This document shows positions 48,041 to 57,819 of a DNA stretch of 64,000 bases, piece after piece. The stretch is from Blattamonas nauphoetae (lineage: Eukaryota; Preaxostyla; Oxymonadida), in the NCBI GenBank assembly GCA_033064195.1, contig JARBJD010000119.1:1-64000 (forward strand). The letters are read 5' to 3'. Numbering within the stretch: the stretch's first letter is position 1; each line of letters starts with the position of its first letter. The notes under the pieces were generated by a model. It worked only from the letters and a program-made list of their open reading frames with translations, had not been told where the DNA came from and did no database searches. A program made the position numbers and the translations under genes.

Positions 48041-49620
48041 GAGAGGTCACATTCCAACTCAGCGGCACTGTCCAAAGACTTGAAGTGAACTGTTCCTGTT
48101 CCAGTGGGGAGTAAGAATCCACCAAAGACGACAGACATCACTTCTTTCGGTCCATTCAGTGAGCGAGAGACGACAGACGCGATTCAAACTTGTTCAGAAG
48201 GAGTGGAGAAGGTGAGAATGTTAATTCGTCGAATGTCATTCTCGTTCCATCCTTCTTGTGTTCAATTCGAATGATTTTTGATTCTGCCGACAAGTTCAGT
48301 CTACCTTCGGCATCAGATGGATAAAGAGGCGCATCTCCAACCAAAGTCTGAACGAGCATCGAATAGCTTCCTTCCAGAAGTGTCACTCCCTTCACTGTGA
48401 TTGTTGTCGTGTTCGCATCTTTTCGAATCGCCGACGTAGAGAAGAGCTGAGACCCAACATCCCCAGGAAGGATGAAGGAGCGGAGAGTGTATTCGGCTGA
48501 TGGAAGAACCCCATCTGCTCCCGACGACACGGTCGCTGTCCCAATCGACGAGTTCTGTCCACTTGCGTCGAACACCACGAACACCAAACGAGGTACAAGG
48601 CAGCCTTCCAACAGAACACCCATCGCTCCTCCAATCACTTCCTTCGTCCTCACTTCCACTGATGCTACATTTCCATTGATCGTGACTGTACATGCTTCGA
48701 CAGTCGGAGTGGATGTGATTTGTGGGATGAGTGTGCTATTCGCTGTCGTCGTCGGTTGACAATATACATTCGGAGCACCCGACGTCGAAGCTTCAACATT
48801 TTCAGCCGAACAGCCTCGAAAGAGAAGAGATGTCAGAAAATTGAAGGATGCGATCATGGAAAGGCCGAGTTTTGCGCTCTCGATCACCTTGCAGTCGACA
48901 AACGAGCAATTAGTGACAGTTGCGGCGGAAATGTTGTAAATCGCGACAGAAGAGGCATATTGTGCCTCATTTTTCTCAAAAAGAGTCGCTGATCGACGCC
49001 AACGTACACTTTCCGTTGAACACACATCCGCCATTGTTCGTTCGTAGTTCCGTTGATATGCATTTTGTGAACGTCAACTGATCAATTTCGAGCTTATTTT
49101 GCGTATTTTCTGGGCAGATGATGTTTATCGCGCTTCTATTATCGTTCTCGGTGGTGACATGGCAGACGTGGAAGGAATACTGTCGGACGGTGAGGGAGGC
49201 CCCAGAAGACATAAATATCGCGCCTCCGCCATTGAATGAGCCGACTGCGGTGATCATCTCTCGGAGGGTACAGAGAGTGAAGGTTGCGGAAGTGATCGGA
49301 GATGAGGCGTCGAAAGTGAAGCGCTGGGATGATGTTGTGTAGTTCTTGTTGGGATATGAAGCTGGTGTATTCGATTCGCGGATGCAGGAAGTGAAGGTGT
49401 TGGTCAGGCAGGCCAGATTTCCTCCAAGATTCGCATCCAACATAGTCGTCCCACTGTCATGATTCGAGCTTCGTGACACGCAACACCCAATTATGTTTTG
49501 CTGTTGCAAACTCCCAAACCTGTTCTGGTTTCCCCAAATTGGAGTTCGGTTGCTGGAAGTGGGCTCAGAAGTTGAGCAAGTTGACTGGAGACACGGGCTG
49601 TGGTGAAGTTCGGAGTGGTT
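48041..49620 (-). pseudogene. Upstream part of a split beta-helix-family gene
   Basis: Minus-strand reading gives beta-helix repeats: NLACLTNTFTSCIRE, FNGGGAIFMSSGASL, LTFTKCISTELRTNNGGC, then VTNCSFVDCK and a beta-sandwich-like stretch ending LLEGSYSML. The frame shifts once near 48.98 kb in a T-run and again near 48.17-48.2 kb, after which KEVMSVVFGGFLLPTGTG continues up to the DIRS edge at 48041. No intron of plausible length explains the first shift. Together with 42624-43334 this is a decayed host gene of the family seen intact at 15219-25756. Confidence 0.65.
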
Positions 49621-50926
49621 TCCAACAAGGGAAATTGCTGTAGAGATCAGTGGGTGATTCCTTGTGTGCTATTTCTCATGATCGGCATGGATGGACCAGG
49701 AGAGAATCATGACACAAATTTTGTGAGTTTCCGGCAATTCATCACTTGTGGGCAGGGAGACTCTCCAAGCCTGCAACACATTTCTGAGGTGTGAGTTGAA
49801 ATATCGTGATTAAATTGCATCATGAATTCGGTAGATCATGACTCTTCGCAATCTGGAGAGATGGAGCAATATATCCGAATTGTGGAGGAGAGATGGCACG
49901 AGATTCGGAAGGTGGATTAGAAAAGTGAGCAGTGGCATGAAAGAATCAGAGAGTAACATCGAGGGAGGCCAGAGATCGAGTGTCGAGGATCTATCTGAAG
50001 GATGAATAGAAGAGAAGGCTATGATGAGAAGAATTATAAAAGGGACAGATTAACCATGCCAAAATAGGACTGAAGAGTGTGATCAAGGGAAGAAATCTCG
50101 AAGATAAACAAAGAATTGAACAACGAATGGAAACCTGTAGAATCTATCACTCAAACAGTTCAAATTTCGTCAAGAACAGGCCAATGAGATCCTTAGTGAC
50201 AAAATTGATATAATTGGAGACAATTAAGCGTGATTTGACCTGATCTTCACGAGGATCTGAATGAAGATTTATTGTGGGATGACAGAACACAATGTAAGTA
50301 TGAAACTGATTGAAAACTAAAATTTACACGGATATTGGGTCTTTCACTTCGGAATTCTGAATTATATCCAAATTTGAACAGTAGAAATTTTCTGAGATCA
50401 AAAAAGCTGAGATCGATGAGATCAGTCTCAAAGGTCTGGATATGAATGTCTGAACTGTTTCAGACCGGAGATTGGGAGCGGACGAAGAGAGAAGAATGGT
50501 GTTTAATCATGAATCATTTGGAGCTCGGTGTGAATTTGGGGATACGGAGGATTTGGAGGAGGGTTCGGAAGGCAAGTGCTGACTTGCTGGGCCAAATGTG
50601 ATCGAGGTGTGTCTCGACACTTTCGTCATCTATCCCGTCCTCTCATCAGCAAGTATCCCATATAGTGATGAAAACGTCTGATTCCCGAAATATTGATCAT
50701 AGTATTGAGATCGTCACTTCGAATTCCAAACTTGGTTGATCCTGATTGTCAAGGGCGATTGGTGAACACTATCACTTCACTTTTTGGTTTTCTCGGTTCA
50801 TTCTACCATTTTATATGTCATTTCATCATAATGTTTTCAGAAACTGTGTTAGATCATGGTTGTTGGTGAAGTGACACAATGGACCACTTCTACCAACAAA
50901 ACGCCAAAATTCAGATCACGCTCGAC
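49621..50926. other. Intergenic, AT-rich
   Basis: About 1.3 kb with no convincing frame on either strand. Short GAGATCGATGAGATCAG-like runs near 50.4 kb recall similar GATC-rich runs at 42.54-42.61 kb, just inside the left arm edge. Nothing else is seen. Confidence 0.5.
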
Positions 50927-50998
50927 GCTTGCGTGGCGCAATCGGTAGATGGCCCGCTTTGAAAGCTTGAGGACGCGGGTTCAATGCCCACCCTGCGT
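50927..50998 (+). pseudogene. Decayed tRNA-like locus (anticodon position reads TGA)
   Basis: A clear A box (TGGCGCAATCGG, 50934-50945) and B box (GGTTCAATGCC, 50978-50988) lie 44 bases apart start to start, the spacing of a standard tRNA without intron. The anticodon loop reads TTTGAAA with T33 and purine 37, so the anticodon would be TGA (Ser). However, the D stem pairs at only one of four positions, the anticodon stem at three of five and the acceptor at about five of seven with wobbles. There is also no long variable arm as Ser tRNA needs. This is therefore a tRNA pseudogene or the head of a tRNA-derived SINE rather than a working gene. Confidence 0.5.
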
Positions 50999-51002
50999 CC
51001 TC

Positions 51003-51011
51003 TTTTTTTTT
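51003..51011 (+). terminator. T-run after the tRNA-like locus
   Basis: Nine consecutive T within a few bases of the tRNA-like 3' end, as expected for RNA polymerase III termination. Just upstream, GAGGACGC and GCGTCCTC form an eight-base inverted pair (50969-51002). Confidence 0.45.
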
Positions 51012-51052
51012 CTCAACTTAGAATTTTTTGGCCCACAAAGTCTGCATTTGCC

Positions 51053-51878
51053 GGTTCGGAATGCCAGGATTCGGATTCGGTGGCTGTTGGTGAGTCTAAC
51101 TTCACTTCACCAAGTCTCATTCTTCCCCATCTTTCGAAACACACTCAGGGCGAGAAACAATTCATCAGCAGAGGCCACGCATCGTTTTGAAAGCGATGGG
51201 GAGAGAATCATTCCAATGGTTTGATCGAGACTCAATCTCGACAAATGCACGACTAATTTGTGCATACATGAGAATTTTTTCGTCAGTTCACAGTATTCTC
51301 ACAAATTGTTGACAAGGAAGCTGTGAAACATGTTTTCTGAGAAATGGTGAAAGTCGAAAAAAGACTCGCCAGAAATGATTCGTCCAGCTTCATATTTATC
51401 TCGCTGTTGCGACAACCCCCATCCGTATTTCTCATTCCTTTCCACTTTCTCAAAGTTTGGATGTTCCACCACGCAATATCCAGCCTGTGAGAACCCGATT
51501 CTCGTTTCGACGCGAAATCCTCTCGAACATCTATAAACACTCTCCCGGCAACAACGAATTAATTCCCGCTCATTCTGTTTCTCTTTCCACCGTTGATGCC
51601 TCCTGTCTTTCCCAATTCCATTTCTTCGCCGTAGTCTGACATCAACGTCTCGTTTCGTCGTCCCCCTTCCCAACGTCTTACCCAGATTTTTGTCAGAAAA
51701 GTAGGAGAGTCGAAAGTGTTGGGGACACACCCAAGCCAACTTTACAAAAGTCAGCACAACATTCGACGAGCCCGTCTCCAACAAATCTTGTTTTCATGGG
51801 GGAATTTGGACTGCCATTATTTTGATGGATATTCGCCGTTCTCTGATGTCAAGGCGTCATACCAATGTAGATGACATC
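51053..51878 (-). repeat. Middle inverted repeat, left copy
   Basis: About 826 bp matched in inverted orientation by 56994-57819. It starts within the last codons of a Gly-rich gene (a 3' remnant of the gene at 57779-58078), about 40 bp after the T-run, and contains the 161-codon frame at 51299-51784. Confidence 0.88.
51299..51784 (-). CDS. Hypothetical 161-residue Arg-rich protein, left copy
   Basis: Frame MLETGSSNVVLTF... to ...FHSFLVNNL, conserved in length and nearly in sequence with 57088-57573. About ten residue differences are scattered over 161, with no length change. It is rich in Arg, with no recognisable domain, signal or membrane segment. Other frames are also open over parts of the repeat, so coding status is uncertain. 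It could be part of an uncharacterised mobile element. Confidence 0.3.
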   Translation of the reverse strand: MLETGSSNVVLTFVKLAWVCPQHFRLSYFSDKNLGKTLGRGTTKRDVDVRLRRRNGIGKDRRHQRWKEKQNERELIRCCRESVYRCSRGFRVETRIGFSQAGYCVVEHPNFEKVERNEKYGWGLSQQRDKYEAGRIISGESFFDFHHFSENMFHSFLVNNL

Positions 51879-52240
51879 ATTCATAGGGATGAGCAACGGA
51901 CGGACAAAAAGACGTTCAACTCGGACAACGGACAGCGGACATGTCCAAGTGAAAAAGAAGTGCTTCATGTGGCCTAAATCAACGTGATTGACACTGAATT
52001 CGTTCATAAATAAGTGAATAATTGTAATCAAATTCAGATTTTGTCTTTCATAAAAATGATAAAAGAGTACTAGAGAATTCGGACAAAATGACCCATTAAT
52101 TGCAGAAATGTCCAAGCTTGTCCGATCTTGGACATTCACTCAATTGTTGAAAAAACGAATCATCTGAATTTCTTCACAATCCAATTGTGATCAGTTCAAA
52201 ACGGACAAAACTGTCCTGTCCTGGACATGTCCGGATCGTC
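51879..52240. other. GGACA-motif-rich spacer
   Basis: Contains dense CGGACA, GGACATGTCC and TGTCC motifs at both ends (51893-51948 and 52200-52232), with AT-rich sequence between. GGACATGTCC is a palindrome, and the two ends are partly inverted copies of each other. Similar runs appear at 54190-54230. Confidence 0.5.
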
Positions 52241-52985
52241 CTCCCCATCGGATGTTGACTTCGACTCACATTTTCTCTCAGAGACCATTACATCGCAATT
52301 CGAATTCCCTTGTCCATTCCACACTTCTTTTATCCAATTGTCACTCATTGCTGTCTCCATTGACTTTCAAACTTGTGGAGATCTCCACAATTCACACTTT
52401 GCCCATCTCCTCACTCTCGATGATGTCACACTGAATTGACACATGGAAAATGAACAATATTAGTATTCCTTTTTCTTATCGTTTCACTCTTCTCTACCTC
52501 TTTCTCTTCATTTGTCTGTAATAGATGATAAAATCTTTCTCCAATCAGAAATGGACATAAATAGAAGAAATCTGGATCACAAACAACATCAGTATGCATC
52601 TTTTTTCTTTCTCCACTCATATTCATCGATTAGTCTCATTACACGCCTCCTCTTTTCTTCCAAACAAAACGCAGAAGATCAAGGACATCACATTCCCGAC
52701 ACTGTCCACAATTCTGCTTTTCTCATTGTCAGTTCATTATCTGAAGGAAAGGTTCACATCTTCAGACTCGACACAATGTCTAATTCACTCACAATCGAGA
52801 ACCGCCTTGAGATCAAACTGAAGGAGTCTCTGAACATCACAGCATATTTTGATCAATCTCCGAAACGAACCGTGAAGTGCGACTTTGTCAACACTCCATT
52901 ATTCTGTTCGGATTCGCAATCGATGAGGAGCCGACCCCAGAAAAGTGCAACAATCAGGACGGATTTCCACGCGTACTCGACTTAA
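52227..52985 (+). other. Unresolved open frames, possibly remnant coding
   Basis: Two plus-strand frames (52227-52439 and 52512-52985) abut with an intron-like gap. The second includes AFLIVSSLSEGKVHIFRLDT, which resembles one blade of a WD40-type propeller, but a single blade is weak evidence. I do not assign a function. It may be a decayed gene. Confidence 0.25.
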
Positions 52986-53077
52986 ACAACCATCAATTTC
53001 ATGCGCAACAGTACCTAGTCTCATCTACCACGCTGAATCTTTGAGGAAAATGAACAAGAATCTGTCACATATCGTCG

Positions 53078-53596
53078 GTGGACGAAAATCATCATCATGA
53101 GTCTCTGACGGGGAAGAACAAAGCCAACCACCATGACGAAACGACAAACTTCATATTTATCTTCACACACTGCTCGATTTTGGTATCATTGATGATAATT
53201 GATTGCGGATGGATGGGAACATCGGCTGGAAAACTCTCTAACTCCAACGTGACTGTCTCGTCGAGTACGATCATCTCAAATCCTGAATGTTCCCCATTTA
53301 TGATTGTCTGTTCTGAGGGGAACGATGACAGTTCGATTTCGATCATTGACGTTGTTCACAGATCGAGTGAACTTCGGACGCTCCTTCCTCTGACAGCCAT
53401 TTCGTCACTCAACCATCTCGACTCCTCCCAACCGTCCTGCTCTGAGATGAACTCTGATGTCTCCGTCAGTTGCTCCGGTCTCTCGATCGACGATGCGTCC
53501 CTCGTTCTTGGATCTGGTCGTCTCCTCTCTATCCCGAAAACACCGACCGACCAACCGCACATTTGTCGTCTCCTTCAACAGGCGCGGGGTATTTGA
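53078..53596 (+). pseudogene. Fragment of a beta-helix-family gene
   Basis: From about 53.2 kb the frame reads LSNSNVTVSSSTIISNPE, CSEGNDDSSISIIDVVHRSSE and SCSGLSIDDASLVLGSGRL, which looks like the N-terminal beta-helix of the large secreted family. There is no signal peptide and no continuation downstream; the frame runs into the minisatellite. Best read as a truncated remnant. Confidence 0.5.
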
Positions 53597-53645
53597 CATC
53601 CCTGCTGTCAATGCCTGAAGAATCAATGGAATCGTTCCCCACCCC

Positions 53646-53948
53646 TCACCTCGTGTGATCATCCCCTCCCTTCACCTCGTGTGATCATCCCCTCCCCTCA
53701 CCTCGTGTGATCATCCCCTCCCCTCACCTCGTGTGATCATCCCCTCCCCTCACCTCGTGTGATCATCCCCTCCCTTCACCTCGTGTGATCATCCCCTCCC
53801 CTCACCTCGTGTGATCATCCCCACCCCTCACCTCGTGTGATCATCCCCTCCCCTCACCTCGTGTGATCATCCCCTCCCCTCACCTCGTGTGATCATCCCC
53901 TCCCTTCACCTCGTGTGATCATCCCCTCCCCTCACCTCGTGTACTCAT
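53646..53948 (+). repeat. 26-bp minisatellite, about 11.5 copies
   Basis: The unit CACCTCGTGTGATCATCC plus CCTCCCCT recurs every 26 bases, with the GTGATCATCC core near 53655, 53681 and so on to 53915, and a degenerate last copy near 53941. Only a few C/T and C/A variants occur. It lies directly after the beta-helix fragment. Confidence 0.92.
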
Positions 53949-54247
53949 TCCCTCCTGCCCCTTCGCACGGTCATCACAGCCTATCCACACTCCAAAACGT
54001 CACTTTCCCACCTCATCCTCTTAAATTACTTTTTCTTCCTCATATTCACGCATCCACATGTAACCTTCCTATTTCACTCTTATTGTTTTCGTCATCAATT
54101 TATTAATTCCTGGGTTTAGTCGTGTACAGAAAGAATTGGTTGATCAAGCCCATTGTTGCGACTTACGAGTGGTGACCTCCTAATTAGGCGCTGTCCGAGG
54201 ACGGACAGCGCCTCACCTTGTCCGGACAATTGCTCCTCACTAATCAT

Positions 54248-54378
54248 TCACCAATGGGAGAGTTTCCACAATGAGTGTGTGTCATCGAGACCATGGAGAA
54301 TTCTCTCCCCATTCTTTTATGTTTCTCTTACAAAAAACAACAAAGTGCTCCAAACTGAATGTTCCGTGGAATATCAAA
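54248..54378 (+). repeat. Inner inverted repeat, left copy
   Basis: CACCAATGGGAGAGTTTCCAC through CAAAGTGCTCCAAACTGAATG is repeated in inverted orientation at 56861-57000 with moderate divergence (by eye roughly 80-85 percent). The pair flanks the two OB-like genes. Confidence 0.8.
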
Positions 54379-54485
54379 TGCACAAAAAGCATCCAGTTTG
54401 GTGATGCCATTGTTATGCGTCCAATCGGTCAATTTAACAAGAATGATGTCACTCGTTTTCTCGGTTGTGTATTGATCGACGAGAT

Positions 54486-54848
54486 TCAAAATGCTGCTCC
54501 AGGCAATAGGATACCCTCTTTCTTTGAAACGACGAAGTAAACGCTAGGATTGCACATTGTTCTCTCAAAAATCTCCTCTCTGACCTCATGCGGTGTTCTG
54601 CCTGGAATTGATCGATCTCTTCGACAACTCTCAAATGAACACACTCCTCTCATGTAGCCAACAAAGGTGACGCTGCATTCACCGGACAACGGAATGATTG
54701 GGCGGAGAATTGTGAACCAATCGAAGTCTGGCGAAAAGGAGATTCTCTCACTCGGGAATTCGTGCAATGGTGATTTGTTGACGCAACTGACGGAAGCACT
54801 TAATGACAGAATATGATATGGTCGATTGAAGGGGAATCGGACTAACAC
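54486..54848 (-). CDS. Hypothetical 120-residue protein
   Basis: Minus-strand frame starting MLVRFPFNRPYHIL, divergent from the OB-like gene by 34 bp. No domain recognised and no signal peptide; Cys and Arg content is moderate. It may be chance, since the spacing leaves almost no room for two promoters. Confidence 0.25.
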   Translation of the reverse strand: MLVRFPFNRPYHILSLSASVSCVNKSPLHEFPSERISFSPDFDWFTILRPIIPLSGECSVTFVGYMRGVCSFESCRRDRSIPGRTPHEVREEIFERTMCNPSVYFVVSKKEGILLPGAAF

Positions 54849-54881
54849 ATTGAAAGAATTTGTGTTGGCTCAGATCAAACA

Positions 54882-55268
54882 ATGCACGCAGTTCGCAAAC
54901 TTTTCAACTCAAACACTCAACCCAAGTATCACTTCAAGCCCCTCCCCCCTTTCGCATATAACTATGACGAATACATTCACCAATGCGCCAATAACGGGCC
55001 TGCCGAACTGAAGGACTATTTCAGCCGCTGTTTCAAGGGAAAAGTGGTGCAATGGCAGGGAATCATTGTACATGTGGATAAGAAGTACATTGGTGTTCAA
55101 TGTAATCCTACGGACATCGACTTTAGCGTTATGGACTGTAAACTTTTCCTCCCGAAGGAAGCGCAGAAGCACTACAACACCATGTTCACCGAAAATCAGT
55201 CCATCACCTTCAAAGCTCAGTTAGTGGATTATGGTATGGCGAAGTTGCAGTTGTCATTGGATCCGTGA
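54882..55268 (+). CDS. Small OB-like protein
   Basis: 128 residues from ATG 54882. The central part reads YFSRCFKGKVVQWQGIIVHV, YIGVQCNP, VMDCKLFLPKEAQKHY, then ITFKAQLVDYGMAKLQLSL. A KGK-V-x-W-x-G-x-I-V strand pair followed by alternating beta strands and a short helix is the pattern of a compact OB-fold barrel. The following gene (55331-56815) begins with a similar module (IWKGKTIELRGHF), which suggests a tandem pair of related genes. No signal peptide or TM, so probably cytosolic or nuclear. Partner and ligand are unknown. An intron joining it to the next gene is not supported, because a clear stop ends it. Confidence 0.55.
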   Translation: MHAVRKLFNSNTQPKYHFKPLPPFAYNYDEYIHQCANNGPAELKDYFSRCFKGKVVQWQGIIVHVDKKYIGVQCNPTDIDFSVMDCKLFLPKEAQKHYNTMFTENQSITFKAQLVDYGMAKLQLSLDP

Positions 55269-55330
55269 CTGCTTAGCCCGGCTTTTTCTTCAGACTTCGG
55301 AGTGTTTTTTCTCACTGAATTGATTTATCT

Positions 55331-56815
55331 ATGTCATGTCTTTCTCCTCCCATCGTCCTAGGAACAACTTCTCCCCATGAACTCAATTTAATTCTCGATG
55401 ACACCGTTACAGCAACACCAGGACTGACTTACGAGTATTTCCTTTCCATCTTCGGAAGAAAGGCACAAATCTCCCAAGATGTCTATCATTCTACGATTTG
55501 GAAGGTATGTGAACATATTTTGAGTTATATCGAGAGCTCTCTCGTTCATTAATTGTCTCTTTCTTCTCCGTACTCGATATCTCTTCTTCTCATCAATTAT
55601 TTCCGTCATCTCCTCAGGGAAAAACAATTGAGCTTCGCGGCCACTTCTGTGATGTCATCTCGTTGTTACTCTCGACATCGAAGAACGGACAGGCTCTGTT
55701 CAAACTTAGCAATGGGTTCACCAAATCTCGACAAGAAACGATCGAAGTATTCTTTCCTTTGGATGTGCCGGAAATGTTCACCGTTGCAAAGCGCTCAAAA
55801 TCATCAGACGGTCTGTCCAAAGAAGAGACTTCAACATGAATCACTCATTCTTCGATTTTCTCTTATATTCCATTTTCTAACCCTTCTTTGGTTTATTATG
55901 TTCACCCTTTACCATTTCCAGAGTTCAGGATCCTTGCCGAAGTGCATGAGAGGAATGGCATGACACACACCTTCTTTGTCCGACTAATGGTTGGCCCAAC
56001 AGGCTCACCCCAGCCAGTTCGTCTCGGCAAACCAAAATACGTCTTTCCGGAGGAGGCACGCGCTGCGGCTCCCCCTGCTGCCCTCGGTCTGGCCCTTTCT
56101 TGTTTCATCGCCGTTCTTGTCCTGTGTTTCCCGTCCCTTCTCTCTCTCTGCTCCTCCATTAGCTGTGTCAGCCGTCCCACAACAGATTCCACCTCCGGTG
56201 CCTCCACAATCTGTTGGGCAGGATCTCCAAAAGTACGGTCAACCGTACCCACAAGGCTATCCTCCACAACCATCTTACGCTCCTCCTGGCCAACCACAAT
56301 ATTACCAACCCCAACAGCCTCAACCCTACCCCCCTCAACAACCAATGTATTCACCACAGCAGCAGATTCCACAACCTTCCCAACAACCATACGCCCAGCA
56401 GCCATACGCTCAACAAACACCTCCGATGGGTGCTCCAGGCTATCCACAACAGGCCTACGCTCAGCAATACCCTCCACAATACCCTCCGCAAGGATATTCG
56501 TCGAGTGGACAACTGTTGACCCAATCGCAATATAACCCTGCAGATCCGACTTTTGCTCCGCCACCTGAGCCGATGGGAGGATCGCAGGGGATAGCTGGGT
56601 CGGGAGTGATTGTGACGAAAGACGAGGGCATCCCATCAACTCTTCCTTCACAAGGTTTGTGCTGTTTTATCCATTGGAATATTGTGGTCTTCTTATTAAT
56701 TTCATGATCAGGTTTTCAACAGCAGCCGCATCATACTCCACAGGCCGCTGTGTCTCCGTCTGCCACGATGCCGGGAGGGTACGATTCTTATCCATCCGTC
56801 CCGACGATTGAATGA
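55331..56815 (+). CDS. OB-like protein with Pro/Gln/Tyr-rich prion-like tail
   Basis: Five exons (55331-55504, 55618-55810, 55922-56086, 56163-56654, 56712-56815) with introns of 113, 111, 76 and 57 bp join in one frame to about 375 residues. The N-terminal half has WKGKTIELRGHF, FKLSNGFTKS, VFFPLDVPEMFTVA, FRILAEVHERNGMTHTFFV: the same barrel pattern as the preceding gene. The C-terminal half is low complexity with YPQQ, YAQQ and PPQG motifs, as in annexin A7-like or prion-like tails that support condensation or protein binding. The donor and acceptor choices restore phase at each junction, which gives good confidence in the structure. Function not known. Confidence 0.7.
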
Positions 56816-56860
56816 TGAACACTCTTTTTTCAGACTTCAGTGCTGGTTATTATTTTTTTA

Positions 56861-57000
56861 TTTTATATTCCGCGTAACATTCAGTTTGGAGCACTTTGTT
56901 GACTTTGAGAAAGAAAAATGAAAGAATGGGGAGTGTTTTCTTCCATCGTTTGGATGATACGTACTCAATGTGGAAACTCTCCCATTGGTGATTGATGTCG
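56861..57000 (-). repeat. Inner inverted repeat, right copy
   Basis: Reverse complement of 54248-54378 with small gaps. It adjoins, and slightly overlaps, the middle repeat (56994-57819), so the two repeats meet here. Confidence 0.8.
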
Positions 57001-57819
57001 TATACATTGGTATGACACATTGACATCGAAGAACGGCGAATATCCATCAAAATAATGGCAGTCCAAATTCACCCATGAAAACAAGATTTGTGGGAGACGG
57101 ACTCGTCGAATGTTGTGCTGACTTTTGTAAGGTTGGCTTGGGTGTGTCCCCAACACTTTCGACTCTCCTACTTTTCTGACAAAAATCTGGGTAAGACGTT
57201 GGGAAGGGGGACGACGAAACGAGACGTTGATGTCAGACTACGGCGAAGAAATGGAATTGGGAAAGACAGGAGGCATCAACGGTGGAAAGAGAAACAGAAT
57301 GAGCGGGAATTAATTCGTTGTTGCCGGGAGAGTGTTTATAGATGTTCGAGAGGATTTCGCGTCGAAACGAGAATCGGGTTCTCACAGGCTGGATATTGCG
57401 TGGTGGAACATCCAAACTTTGAGAAAGTGGGAAGGAACGAGAAATATGGATGGGGGTCGTCAGAACAGAGAGATAAATGTGAAGCTGGACGAATCATTTC
57501 TGGCGAGTCTTTTTTCGATTTTCACCATCTCTCTGAAAACATGTTTCACAGCTTCCTTGTCAACAATCTGTGAAAATACCGTGAACTGACAAAAAAATTC
57601 TCAAGTATGCACAAATTAGTAATGTATTTATCGAGATTGAGTCTCGTTCAAACCATTGGAATGATTCTCTCCCCATCGCTTTCAAAACGATGCGTGGCCT
57701 CTGCTGATGAATTGTTTCTCGCCCTGAGTGTGTTTCAAAAGATGGGGAAGAATGAGACTTGATGAAGTGAAGTTAGACTCACCAACAGCCACCGAATCCG
57801 AATCCTGGCATTCCGAACC
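56994..57819 (+). repeat. Middle inverted repeat, right copy
   Basis: Partner of 51053-51878. On this side the repeat continues smoothly into the complete Gly-rich gene, so this copy looks like the source and the left copy like a truncated derivative. Confidence 0.88.
57088..57573 (+). CDS. Hypothetical 161-residue Arg-rich protein, right copy
   Basis: Same frame and length as 51299-51784, with MWETDSSNVVLTF at the start and FHSFLVNNL at the end. A low-confidence gene, kept because the frame is open in both copies. It runs toward the Gly-rich gene on the opposite strand. Confidence 0.3.
   Translation: MWETDSSNVVLTFVRLAWVCPQHFRLSYFSDKNLGKTLGRGTTKRDVDVRLRRRNGIGKDRRHQRWKEKQNERELIRCCRESVYRCSRGFRVETRIGFSQAGYCVVEHPNFEKVGRNEKYGWGSSEQRDKCEAGRIISGESFFDFHHLSENMFHSFLVNNL

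Noticed and set aside
50927-50998. Functional tRNA-Ser gene
   Set aside because: A and B boxes and spacing are right, but the D, anticodon and acceptor stems pair poorly and the long variable arm is missing.
51457-51639. Small plus-strand frame in the middle repeat, also present as its mirror at 57233-57415
   Set aside because: Lies antisense to the longer 161-codon frame; no feature favours it.
53646-53948. CRISPR-like array
   Set aside because: Units are contiguous 26-mers without variable spacers, in a eukaryotic context: a minisatellite.
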